NCBI GenBank assembly: GCA_934646115.1
Contig: CAKUEM010000003.1
Span: 10,904 to 74,903 of the forward strand
Reading direction: 5' to 3'
From: an uncultured Oscillospiraceae bacterium
GTDB lineage: Bacteria; Bacillota; Clostridia; Oscillospirales; JAAYXM01
DNA: 64,000 nt
Part shown: positions 1 to 8,223 of the stretch, piece by piece
Layout of the letters: each line of letters begins with the position of its first letter
Position numbering within the stretch: position 1 is the first letter of the stretch
Position numbers and translations under genes: made by a program
Notes under the pieces: generated by a model
What the model was told of the DNA's origin: nothing
What the model saw: only the letters and a program-made list of their open reading frames with translations
The model's database searches: none

Positions 1-1
1 C

Positions 2-616
2 GAGAGTAATTTGGATTTGAAAGAAAATTTATATGCATCACAGGCGTATGAAGCGAAAAAATGGGCGTTTGTCAGCGATTATTTTCGCCTAAAGATCGTT
101 TATGAGCAGGGCGGCGTGTATCTCGATACCGATGTAGAGCTGCTTTGCAGCTTAGATGCGCTGACTGAACAGTACGACGGTTTTTTCGGCTATGAAAACG
201 ATACGATGATCGCAACCGGGCTGGGCTTTGGCGCGACGGCGGGGAATCGATTCGTGCAGGCGATGCTGGAAGCGTATCGGGATATCCCGTTTACACTTGG
301 CGAAAACCAATATGACGAAACGCCGTGCCCGCGGCGCAATACCGACGCGCTCCTGCGCCTGGGGCTTGACCCGGCGATCAAAAATCAGGTGATCGACCGC
401 GTGTGTTTTTTAGAGGAGAACGTGCTTTGCCCGCTCAGCTTCTTCACCGGGAAGAAGAATATTACAGAAAAAACGATTTCCATCCATCATTATAACTCCT
501 CGTGGTGCAGTGATGTGACGCGGCGCACGAAGCGCCTGAAACGCTTGATCGGCGTGAAAAACTATGACTTTCTTTATGGAAAGTTCTTGCATAAATCGAA
601 AAGGTGGGAATGGTAG
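2..616 (+). CDS. Glycosyltransferase, GT32/DXD type, 5' end outside window
   Basis: Transfers a sugar from a nucleotide-sugar donor, probably onto a lipid-linked polysaccharide intermediate at the inner face of the membrane. The segment G-G-V-Y-L-D-T-D-V-E is the DXD sugar-binding core of the capsular-polysaccharide/mannosyltransferase OCH1 (GT32) family. The reading frame is open to the first base (E-S-N-L-D-L-K before the TTG at 11), and this family usually has a W-N-E-x-N-x-D stretch there, so the true start lies upstream and the TTG is not it. The stop overlaps the likely GTG start of the sugar transferase by one base, so the two are translationally linked. Acceptor and donor cannot be told from sequence. 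Confidence 0.85.
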   Translation, partial: ESNLDLKENLYASQAYEAKKWAFVSDYFRLKIVYEQGGVYLDTDVELLCSLDALTEQYDGFFGYENDTMIATGLGFGATAGNRFVQAMLEAYRDIPFTLGENQYDETPCPRRNTDALLRLGLDPAIKNQVIDRVCFLEENVLCPLSFFTGKKNITEKTISIHHYNSSWCSDVTRRTKRLKRLIGVKNYDFLYGKFLHKSKRWEW

Positions 617-1296
617 TGCCTTATTTGGAGTATGAATTGGTGGATCGGCGGACCGCCAAGCGCATGGAGGGAATATTAGAGAAGTCTTACGCCACCTATT
701 GGAAGAAAAAACGGATATTCGACGTGATCGTTACCGGGCTTATGCTGATCGTTTTGATCCTCCCGATGCTATTGATCGGGCTGATCATCTGGATAGACGA
801 CCCGCACGGCAGCCCGATTTACCGGCAAGTGCGCGTGGGGCGGCACGGCGAGACGTTTTTTATGTATAAATTCCGCTCGATGTATGTGGATGCAGACGCG
901 AGAAAAAACGAGCTGCTTGCGCACAATGAAATGGACGGTCCGGTATTTAAAATGAAAGACGATCCGCGTATCACGCGGGTGGGCAGTTGGATCCGCAAAT
1001 GCTCGATCGATGAGCTGCCGCAGTTATTTAACGTTTTTGTTGGGAATATGAGTCTGGTCGGTCCGCGGCCGCCGCTTCCGGAGGAGGTGCTGGAATATAC
1101 GGATTACGAAAAGCTTCGGCTTCTTGTGACGCCCGGTATTACCTGCACCTGGCAGATCGCGCCGCATCGAAACGACATTTCGTTTGAGAAATGGATCGAG
1201 ATGGATCTTACATACATTGAAACGCGCACCACATGGCAGGATATTCAAATTATCTGTAAAACCCCGCTTGCCATGCTGAAGGCGACCGGCAGATAG
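616..1296 (+). CDS. Polyprenyl-phosphate sugar-1-phosphate transferase (polysaccharide initiation)
   Basis: Member of the bacterial sugar transferase family (monotopic phosphoglycosyl transferases, PF02397). It moves a sugar-1-phosphate to undecaprenyl phosphate and so starts repeat-unit assembly. One membrane-dipping hydrophobic helix (about residues 28-50) is followed by the family core: Y-K-F-R-S-M, R-x-T-R-V-G-x-W-I-R-K-C-S-I-D-E-L-P-Q-L-F-N and G-P-R-P-P. The D-E pair of S-I-D-E-L is the expected catalytic dyad. The start is uncertain. GTG 616 has a GGTGGG site 7 bases upstream and a TAGTG overlap with the previous stop; GTG 604 and ATG 610 are alternatives with poorer spacing. The core protein is complete. 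Confidence 0.9.
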   Translation: MPYLEYELVDRRTAKRMEGILEKSYATYWKKKRIFDVIVTGLMLIVLILPMLLIGLIIWIDDPHGSPIYRQVRVGRHGETFFMYKFRSMYVDADARKNELLAHNEMDGPVFKMKDDPRITRVGSWIRKCSIDELPQLFNVFVGNMSLVGPRPPLPEEVLEYTDYEKLRLLVTPGITCTWQIAPHRNDISFEKWIEMDLTYIETRTTWQDIQIICKTPLAMLKATGR

Positions 1297-1304
1297 GAGA
1301 TCAT

Positions 1305-2453
1305 ATGAATATTGCTATGCTTGGGCATAAGGCGATCCCATCCACGCGCGGCGGGATCGAGACTGTGCTGACAAATTTATGCCCGCTTCTGGTGCAGCGC
1401 GGCGCAGCAGTGACCTGCTATAATCGTTCGGCAGATCAGGTCGCGCCGGAGTTTTTGCCAGAGATTCAGAACAAAAGATTTCGCGGTGTGCGGCTGAAAA
1501 AAGCGCGCACGCTGCCGATGCGGGGCGTATCCGCCATGCTTGCGTCTTTTACCGCGGCGATCGCGTGTGCATTTTCGCGCTATGACGTGGTGCATTTCCA
1601 TGCGGAGGGTCCGTGCGCCGCGATGTTTTTGCCAAAGCTATTTGGGAAAAAATGCGTGGCGACTGTGCATGGGCTGGACTGGCAGCGTGAGAAATGGGGG
1701 CATGGTCTTGGCTCGAAATACATTCATTTTGGCGAAAAAATGCTGGCGCGGCATGCCGATGCGGTGATCGTGCTCAGCGAGAGCGCGCGCGAATATTTTG
1801 CGCAGACCTATCAGAGAGAAACGGTTGTGATCCCGAATGGGATCGCGCGCCCGACGCGCCTTGAGGCGGATCTGATTCAAAAACGGTTTGGGTTGAGCCG
1901 CGAGTCATATTTATGCCTGGCGTCGCGCCTGACCGAGGAAAAGGGCGTGCATTATCTGATCGATGCGTTCCGCAGGATCGATACGGAAAAGAAGCTTGTG
2001 ATCTGCGGGGACAGCAGCGATACCGACGCGTACGTTGCGCGGCTTCGCGAGATGGCGCAGGGCGATCCGCGCATTCTATTCACCGGGTTTCTTTCCGGCG
2101 ATGTACTTGCGGAAATATACAGCAATGCGTATCTGGTGTGTCTGCCCTCTAACATTGAAGGAATGTCGCTCAGCCTGCTCGAGGCGCTTGCGTATGGAAA
2201 TGCGGTCGTCTGCTCGGATATTCCTGAAAATACGAGCGTGTGCGGCGAATATGCGCTGACGTTTCGGAAGGGCGATGCAGACGATCTGCGCGATAAGCTG
2301 GAATATTTACTGCAACATGAGGAGATAAAAAACGCGTATCAAAGCCGCGCGGCGGATTATATTTGCGGACGCTTTTCCTGGGAGAGCACCGCAGACGCAA
2401 CGCTGGCGCTTTATCAAACGCTGCTGCAAGGCGGAAAGGAGACGGGCCAATGA
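1305..2453 (+). CDS. Glycosyltransferase family 4 (rhamnosyltransferase-like)
   Basis: GT-B fold retaining glycosyltransferase of 382 residues, probably adding a sugar to the lipid-linked repeat unit in the cytoplasm. The N-terminus M-N-I-A-M-L-G-H-K-A-I-P with the R-G-G-I-E loop matches the DUF1972-type acceptor domain found in capsule rhamnosyl- and galactosyltransferases. The C-terminal donor domain has S-R-L-T-E-E-K-G, P-S-N-I-E-G-M-S-L-S-L-L-E-A (the E-x7-E region). A GGAG ribosome site precedes the ATG at good spacing. The stop overlaps the next start as ATGA. Sugar specificity is not readable from sequence. Confidence 0.88.
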   Translation: MNIAMLGHKAIPSTRGGIETVLTNLCPLLVQRGAAVTCYNRSADQVAPEFLPEIQNKRFRGVRLKKARTLPMRGVSAMLASFTAAIACAFSRYDVVHFHAEGPCAAMFLPKLFGKKCVATVHGLDWQREKWGHGLGSKYIHFGEKMLARHADAVIVLSESAREYFAQTYQRETVVIPNGIARPTRLEADLIQKRFGLSRESYLCLASRLTEEKGVHYLIDAFRRIDTEKKLVICGDSSDTDAYVARLREMAQGDPRILFTGFLSGDVLAEIYSNAYLVCLPSNIEGMSLSLLEALAYGNAVVCSDIPENTSVCGEYALTFRKGDADDLRDKLEYLLQHEEIKNAYQSRAADYICGRFSWESTADATLALYQTLLQGGKETGQ

Positions 2454-3664
2454 CCGGAAATTATGATTCTATCTGGGAAAATATTTGCAAAGCGCTGGAA
2501 AAGGTGCTTCCGGCAGAGAGCTATGAGGTTTGGAAGCAGGCGTTTTCCCTGTTGAAGCACAAGGGGAGCAATTTCGTGTTTTTCTGCACCGATGAAGTGC
2601 GCGGTAAGACATTTTTAGAATGCTACCAGCGCGAGGTTTATGCGGCGGTTTGCACGGTCAGCGCGCAGCTTGCAAGCGTGAAATATCGTTTTGCGGCAGG
2701 AGACAAGAAAAAGCGCAAACGCGCGGCGGGTTATCGTCACGGAATAAAAAGCGTTGTGGCGTCGCTCATATGCTTGCTTTTCGCAACGATTTTTGCGATC
2801 GTCGGCATCAATTATGTTGCCAATTTGCATTTTAAAGAGAATTTTTATTCGGTTAGCGCAAATCGCGCCTATGATAATTTCAGAATCGTTCAGATCTCTG
2901 ATCTGCACAGCACATCATATGGCAAGAATAATGAGAAGCTGACCGAGCGGCTTGCTGCGCTGAAGCCGGACCTGATCATGATGACCGGCGATTGCCTGGA
3001 TATAAACGGCTCAGAGGACGAGATGATGGCGCTTTGCAAGACGCTTTCTGAGCTTGCGCCGACATATTATATTTACGGCAACAACGAATGTCAGCGCGCG
3101 TTCGATTGCGATATGACGCTGGAGGTGCTGGATGAAAAGCTTGGCGTATCCAACGACAAGCGCGACCCGAAAAAGCTGTATGCCGCAGACAACGGGCTGC
3201 GGGCAAAGCTGGAATCTGCCGGCGTGCGTGTGTTGTTTAACGAATCGGATATGGTGGAAACCAAGAAAACGCGGGTGAAAATTTTTGGAACACTGACGTC
3301 GAACCCATCGGCGTTTTGGCCGTATGCGGGCGAGGCGTTCAACGAATTTTTAAACAGCGAGGAAGATGTGGTGAAAGTTTTTCTCTGCCACGAGCCGCTG
3401 CTTTTTGAAACGCTTTCGGAAAAGACATGGGGCGATCTTGCGCTGTGCGGTGATACGCATGGGGGCATAGTGCGGCTGCCGGGGACGGGCGCGGTGTATT
3501 CGCGCAATTTCGGGATGTTCCCGGAACGGAACAATCACTTGATTTACGGGAAATATCAGGTGGGCGAAACCGATGTGATCGTAAGCTCGGGGCTAACGAA
3601 CCGCGGATGGATCCGCATTTCCAATCAGCCGGAGCTTGCTGTGATCGATGTGAATAAATATTAA
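2450..3664 (+). CDS. Membrane metallophosphoesterase with DnaA domain-I-like N-terminus
   Basis: A 404-residue protein in three parts. Residues about 5-72 (W-E-N-I-C-K-A-L...P-A-E-S-Y-E-V-W...) resemble DnaA domain I (DnaA_N), the helicase- and regulator-binding module. A single membrane helix follows at about 101-124. The C-terminal calcineurin-like phosphoesterase has metal-ligand motifs D151-x-H153, G-D181, G-N-N-E at 210-213, C-H314-E and G-D-T-H337-G-G. In YkuE-like relatives the last motif is usually G-H-[TA]-H-G-G, so His-335 is replaced by Asp. ATG 2450 overlaps the upstream stop and has a GGAAAGGAGA site; an in-frame ATG at 2363 lies inside the preceding gene and is not used. Its place in a polysaccharide operon suggests action on a lipid- or nucleotide-phosphate there, which is inference. 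Confidence 0.75.
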   Translation: MTGNYDSIWENICKALEKVLPAESYEVWKQAFSLLKHKGSNFVFFCTDEVRGKTFLECYQREVYAAVCTVSAQLASVKYRFAAGDKKKRKRAAGYRHGIKSVVASLICLLFATIFAIVGINYVANLHFKENFYSVSANRAYDNFRIVQISDLHSTSYGKNNEKLTERLAALKPDLIMMTGDCLDINGSEDEMMALCKTLSELAPTYYIYGNNECQRAFDCDMTLEVLDEKLGVSNDKRDPKKLYAADNGLRAKLESAGVRVLFNESDMVETKKTRVKIFGTLTSNPSAFWPYAGEAFNEFLNSEEDVVKVFLCHEPLLFETLSEKTWGDLALCGDTHGGIVRLPGTGAVYSRNFGMFPERNNHLIYGKYQVGETDVIVSSGLTNRGWIRISNQPELAVIDVNKY

Positions 3665-3682
3665 CGAAGGGAGTGACTGCCG

Positions 3683-5059
3683 GTGATGTTCAAACTTGTT
3701 CAGTTTGCCGTTTTTGCGGTGACAGCGTTTTGTTTGCTGTTTGCGGGGATTCGGCTTGCAAAGCTTGCGCGCAACCAGATAAAGAGCAAAACGAAGGCGC
3801 AGCTGCGCAGGGCAAAGCTTGTGCGCTTTGATGCGCTCGCGCTCGCGCTGGTATTTGCTTTTGTATATACTGTTTTCCTGTATTTTGAAACGGAAAAACA
3901 GTCGTCTGCGGTGATCAGCTTAAATTATGCGGAAGCCTCGCAGGGGCAGAATGTAAACGGGACCCGGTATAATATGGGCGAGATCATCTGCGACGAGGTG
4001 CTTGCGCGCACGATCGAAAAGGGCGGAATGACCGACATTTCGGTGGAGGATTTAAAACGCTGTGTGAGCGTGAGTCCTCTGATCCAGGGGAACGCTTATT
4101 CAAAAGACGCATATCATATTTCAACCGAGTTCGTTCTCTCGTATCAGGGGAGCGGGAAGCTTACAAAATACCCGTCGGATACCGTGGCGCAGCTGCTTTG
4201 CAACTCCTATCGTGATTATTACTTTGATCAATACGTCAATGATTTTGATATTTCGCTCGACGGCTATGACGAAATGCTCAAGCAGCTGGATTATATCGAC
4301 GCGACAACGCTTTTAAGCAAAAAAGCAAACAAGATTTTTAATTACCTTTGCGGATTGCAAAGTAAAAACTCTTCGTTTGTTTCTTCAAATGGAACAACGT
4401 TTGCGTCGGTCAGCGCAAAGGTACATAACTTAAACGCCGCGCAAATCAACGAAACGTTGTTCTCATACGTGCTGCAAAACGGAATTTCCAAAAACACGCA
4501 GCAGCTTTTAAAACGCTATCAATATGCCAATGTGAGCGCGAGCTTTGATAAGCAGGAAATGGATCAGTCTTACAAGACAACGAATAACGCCATTGCGAAA
4601 TATGACAAGGACATGGCGCGCGTTGTGCTGGTGCCGACGTGGGACAACGACGGCAAGTATTATATGGGGCGCACGAAGGTCGGAATCGATACGCTCTCGG
4701 TGCAGTCGGTGGGGTTCAGCGAAAAGATCGCGGAAATCGAAAAAGGCATTCAGGATAACAGCTTAAAGCTTGCAAAATTCGGCGCGGCGGTCAACAACAC
4801 GCCTGCAAGCCGGGAATATGCCGACGGGCTGATCGAGAATGTTCAGAAGTCGCTGAAGACGCTGGCAGAAGAGGCGCGCGCGATCGGGCGCGAGTATTAT
4901 TCCAATCAGATGAATCAGTGCATTTCGGCAACGGTTTATAAAGTCAGCCTGTCTTCGCAATACAAAACGATCCTCTTAGTTTTTGTATGCGCGTATCTTG
5001 CCATGCTGGCGCTGAAAACCGCAAATGAGATCGCCAGGGAAGGGAGAACAGGGGGTTAA
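3683..5059 (+). CDS. Wzz-like chain-length/polysaccharide co-polymerase protein
   Basis: Hydrophobic segments at about 3-25 and 49-68 and near the C-terminus (about 432-449) enclose a large, mostly helical extracytoplasmic domain, the topology of Wzz/Wzc-type polysaccharide co-polymerases. The segment after the second helix (S-A-V-I-S-L-N-Y-A-E-A-S-Q-G) aligns by eye with the same place in the next gene (S-A-V-I-N-Y-S-Y-D-A-A-E-Q-G), so the two are paralogues. No kinase Walker motif or tyrosine-rich tail is present. GTG 3683 and ATG 3686 are both possible starts after GAAGGGAG. By context it would set chain length together with the next protein and the Wzy-like polymerase. Confidence 0.6.
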   Translation: MMFKLVQFAVFAVTAFCLLFAGIRLAKLARNQIKSKTKAQLRRAKLVRFDALALALVFAFVYTVFLYFETEKQSSAVISLNYAEASQGQNVNGTRYNMGEIICDEVLARTIEKGGMTDISVEDLKRCVSVSPLIQGNAYSKDAYHISTEFVLSYQGSGKLTKYPSDTVAQLLCNSYRDYYFDQYVNDFDISLDGYDEMLKQLDYIDATTLLSKKANKIFNYLCGLQSKNSSFVSSNGTTFASVSAKVHNLNAAQINETLFSYVLQNGISKNTQQLLKRYQYANVSASFDKQEMDQSYKTTNNAIAKYDKDMARVVLVPTWDNDGKYYMGRTKVGIDTLSVQSVGFSEKIAEIEKGIQDNSLKLAKFGAAVNNTPASREYADGLIENVQKSLKTLAEEARAIGREYYSNQMNQCISATVYKVSLSSQYKTILLVFVCAYLAMLALKTANEIAREGRTGG

Positions 5060-5060
5060 T

Positions 5061-6935
5061 ATGGAAGAGAAAAAAATATTTCAGACGCTAAAACGCCTGC
5101 TCCCGGGGATTATTGTGATCTCTCTGCTTGTTTCGCTGTTTATTCATTTTTCGCTCAAGAAAAACTGCACGTATACAGCGTCTGCGGTGATCAATTACAG
5201 TTATGACGCGGCAGAGCAGGGCAAAACGCCGATCAATACGGATCTCGATGTCAATGAGATCAAGTCCTCCGCGATCATCAGCAAGGTAATCGACCAGCTT
5301 TCACTGTCTGACCGATATTCGGTTGATAAGCTGATCTCGCGCATAACGATCACGGCATGTCCGGATGCAGACAAGGAAGAGCAAAAGGCGGCAAAGCTTA
5401 AAGAGGGCGAGGAATACGTGTATGTTCCAACGACCTATATCGTCGCCTTTACCGCAACCAACAGCGAGGGCGAGAGCTTTGCGCAGACCATGCTGGACGA
5501 GCTGCTCGACACCTATTTCTCCGTATTTGGCGAGAACTATATCAATGTCGATCACATCAGCAATAAAATTGAAAAAATTTATGAAAATCAATATGATTAT
5601 CTGGAAATGGTGGAGTATATCGACACCTGCATTGAGGAAACGATCACCGCGCTGTATCAGCGCAATGCGGCGTATCCGTATTACCGCTCCACACAGACCG
5701 GGACATCGTTTGACGACCTGGTCGATGAGTTTGATTTTATCCGTTCGGTCACGCTGCGCGATCTGTATGCAAAGATCTATCAATATCAGATCACGAAAAG
5801 CCTGAGCCTGCTGAACGCGAACTACAACACGCGGATCGATAACGATGCAATCAAATCGACCAATGAGCTTGCGATGTTTGCAGATATCGAAGAAGTGGTC
5901 ACGGCGTATGTAACAAAAATGCGCGAGTCGGGCAATACCGATATCAGCCACGAATATATCTTAAACGAGCTGCATAGCAAGGATCTGACGGACGGGGAAG
6001 GCAACGTGATCACAAAAAGCGACCAGACCGTAACGTATGACGAGCTGATCTATGCATGGCGCGACCATAATTTAAACGATAAGCTCGCTGCGATCGATAC
6101 CACCTATTGCCGCTACGTGATCCAGTCGTTTAACACCTGCACCGGCGCGTGCGGCGGGACGTGCAAAAATTCCGGAAAGACCTGCACGGCGGTATCGAAC
6201 AAGAATTATGCATCGATCGTGAGCGAAACGGAAGAGCAGATCCGCAAAGTTGTGGATGACCTTTCGGCGCTGTACCAGAGAACGGTGCAGACCAACAGCG
6301 AATATAACGAATATTTGGGCTGTAAGAATATCGAAACGCTTTCCACGGCGTCTACAGCCGTGAGCACCAACGTGACGTTATACAGCATCATTGCGTTTGT
6401 GTTTATCATGGTCGTATGCTGCGGCGGCGCGCTGCTTGTCGGCCGCTTTAACGACATTATTGTTGCGAATTTCTATACGGATGCAAAAACCGGCTTCTAT
6501 AATCGCGCGTATTTCGACAAATATCTTAAGAAGCGCGGACGTAATATTTTAGATGACGGCACGGTTATGGCGTCTGTTTCGATCGCGAATCAGCGCCAGA
6601 TCAACGAAAGCGCCGGGCGCGACGTAGGCGATGCGGTGATTCGCCTGTTCGCGGACGAATTGAAGCGCGCTTTTGTGCGGATGAAGCCAATGTGCGTGTA
6701 TAATGAAAACTCGCATTTTGTACTCGTGCTGGAAAAGACGGATGCAATCACCGTGCAGGATGCGCTTGCGATGTTCGCGGTTGCCATCGATGGGCGCGAG
6801 AGCTGCGAGCAGGTTGAGATCGTGTATAAAATGGGCGTGGCAGAAACGTTCCGCGATCGCGTGAATTCGGCGCGCGTGCTGCTGGTCGAAGCGATCAAAA
6901 ACGCCAAGGAATATCGCTCGGAGGCGAAAAAATAA
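5061..6935 (+). CDS. Wzz-like membrane protein with C-terminal degenerate GGDEF domain
   Basis: A 624-residue protein. A membrane helix at about 13-33 and a second at about 438-460 flank a Wzz-like extracytoplasmic domain related to the preceding gene. A cytoplasmic GGDEF fold follows from about 474: D474-A-K-T-G-F-Y-N-R matches the usual D-x-L-T-G-L-x-N-R opening. The signature itself reads Y547-N-E-N-S-H-F in place of R-Y-G-G-D-E-F, so diguanylate cyclase activity is not expected, and no R-x-x-D inhibitory site is evident. A short Cys-rich stretch (about 360-375, four Cys) lies in the outer domain. The ATG at 5061 follows AGGGAGAACAGGGGG; an in-frame ATG at 5025 lies inside the previous gene. 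Likely a chain-length protein that receives a cytoplasmic nucleotide or protein signal. Confidence 0.72.
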   Translation: MEEKKIFQTLKRLLPGIIVISLLVSLFIHFSLKKNCTYTASAVINYSYDAAEQGKTPINTDLDVNEIKSSAIISKVIDQLSLSDRYSVDKLISRITITACPDADKEEQKAAKLKEGEEYVYVPTTYIVAFTATNSEGESFAQTMLDELLDTYFSVFGENYINVDHISNKIEKIYENQYDYLEMVEYIDTCIEETITALYQRNAAYPYYRSTQTGTSFDDLVDEFDFIRSVTLRDLYAKIYQYQITKSLSLLNANYNTRIDNDAIKSTNELAMFADIEEVVTAYVTKMRESGNTDISHEYILNELHSKDLTDGEGNVITKSDQTVTYDELIYAWRDHNLNDKLAAIDTTYCRYVIQSFNTCTGACGGTCKNSGKTCTAVSNKNYASIVSETEEQIRKVVDDLSALYQRTVQTNSEYNEYLGCKNIETLSTASTAVSTNVTLYSIIAFVFIMVVCCGGALLVGRFNDIIVANFYTDAKTGFYNRAYFDKYLKKRGRNILDDGTVMASVSIANQRQINESAGRDVGDAVIRLFADELKRAFVRMKPMCVYNENSHFVLVLEKTDAITVQDALAMFAVAIDGRESCEQVEIVYKMGVAETFRDRVNSARVLLVEAIKNAKEYRSEAKK

Positions 6936-6951
6936 GCGAGGAGGTGACGGT

Positions 6952-8223
6952 GTGTTGCAGAGCAAGGCGGCCGATGCGGTCGGTAAGATATATTTTACCG
7001 CGCTTGCATTTCTGATGTACTTTTTCATCAACGAAGTGGCATATATCGGCGGCATTGGGGTAACATTCCGTCACATATTCGCGCTTTTGATCATTGCGTC
7101 CGCTTTTGTTTATTTTCTGATCCGGTCTGACGTTGGGCGCGCGCTGGTGTCGGTGAAATCCGCGCTGGTTTTTGCAACGCCGCTGCTTGTGGTCGTGGTC
7201 GCGTCGATGCTGGTTTGGGTCGTTGACCAGAGCGGCACGGCGACCATCGCGCGCGGAATTTCCGGTTGTCTTGTGTATACAAACTGGCTTTCCTGCGCGC
7301 TTGCGGCGGGCGCGCTGCTCTATGTGTTCGGCGAGGCGGGCATCTGGTATAACCTGCTCGCACTGGTCGGTGCGAACCTGCTGATGATCATTCAGATCAT
7401 TCGCGAGGATGGTCTCGTGGTATTTTTTCAAGAGTTTTTTGAGCTGGTCGCATCATTTGCCGCGAATACCGGGGAAGTAATCATCAAGGCGGAGATCCAT
7501 GAGTTGGCATTCTGCCTTGGCGCATATTTGATCTATATGCTTATTCGGCCGAAACGCGCCGCCTGGTTTTGGATGCTGTTTGCGCTTGCTGCGTTCTGCT
7601 TTTTGGTGGCGTTTAAGCGAATCGCCATGATTGCAATGATGGGCGTGACGGTTATCTGGCTGATCCTGTGGATCGCAAAAAAAGTTTCGCAGCGCGCGGT
7701 ATGCCGAACCGCAAATACCATAATGCTGATTTTAGTGGCGCTATTTTTCCTGTATATTGCGGCGATCAAGGCGGACCTGTTCACCGTGCTGGAAAAAGCG
7801 GGAATCGACACAAGCGGTCGCGCATTCGTGTATGAGCAGGTGGACCGTTATTATGAATTTTCCCCTGACTTTTTGGGCAACGGGATCGGGTTTTTGACCT
7901 ATCAGCTCAATGAGACCGTGTCTGTCGGCGTTTCTGCGGTACATAACGATTTGCTGCAGTTTTTTATCGACCTCGGCTTTTGGGGCTATCTGTTCTGGCT
8001 ATTGTCGATGACCGTGCTGCGCACCGCGTATTTCGGGCGCGGCGGCGATGGCGATTCGGCGATGGTTGCGGCATTGTTGAGTTTATATTTATTTATCGTT
8101 TCCAGCACGGATAATACGATCAACTATCCGCTGCTGAATACCGTGCTCGGCGTGATTATAATCGGAAATCATTATACCGAACGCGTGGCGCAGGCGAGCG
8201 TCCATTTCAGGAGAATCCAATGA
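6952..8223 (+). CDS. Wzy-like O-antigen/exopolysaccharide polymerase
   Basis: Integral membrane protein of 423 residues with about ten to twelve hydrophobic segments and one larger extracytoplasmic loop before the last three, the layout of Wzy polymerases and O-antigen ligases. The region near G-N-G-I-G-F-L-T-Y and S-A-V-H-N-D-L-L-Q-F-F-I-D-L-G-F-W-G resembles the conserved H-N-x-[FL]-L motif of the Wzy_C/O-antigen ligase family. A GTG start follows AGGAGGTGA at ideal spacing. It lies between the chain-length genes and the second block of glycosyltransferases. It would join repeat units on the outer face of the membrane. Polymerase is favoured over ligase because a Gram-positive cell has no lipid A acceptor. 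Confidence 0.72.
   Translation: MLQSKAADAVGKIYFTALAFLMYFFINEVAYIGGIGVTFRHIFALLIIASAFVYFLIRSDVGRALVSVKSALVFATPLLVVVVASMLVWVVDQSGTATIARGISGCLVYTNWLSCALAAGALLYVFGEAGIWYNLLALVGANLLMIIQIIREDGLVVFFQEFFELVASFAANTGEVIIKAEIHELAFCLGAYLIYMLIRPKRAAWFWMLFALAAFCFLVAFKRIAMIAMMGVTVIWLILWIAKKVSQRAVCRTANTIMLILVALFFLYIAAIKADLFTVLEKAGIDTSGRAFVYEQVDRYYEFSPDFLGNGIGFLTYQLNETVSVGVSAVHNDLLQFFIDLGFWGYLFWLLSMTVLRTAYFGRGGDGDSAMVAALLSLYLFIVSSTDNTINYPLLNTVLGVIIIGNHYTERVAQASVHFRRIQ

Noticed and set aside
5301..5951. 216-codon open frame on the minus strand
   Set aside because: It lies wholly opposite the Wzz-like/GGDEF gene, its product is an Ile/Arg-rich mirror of that gene with no motif, and there is no ribosome site.
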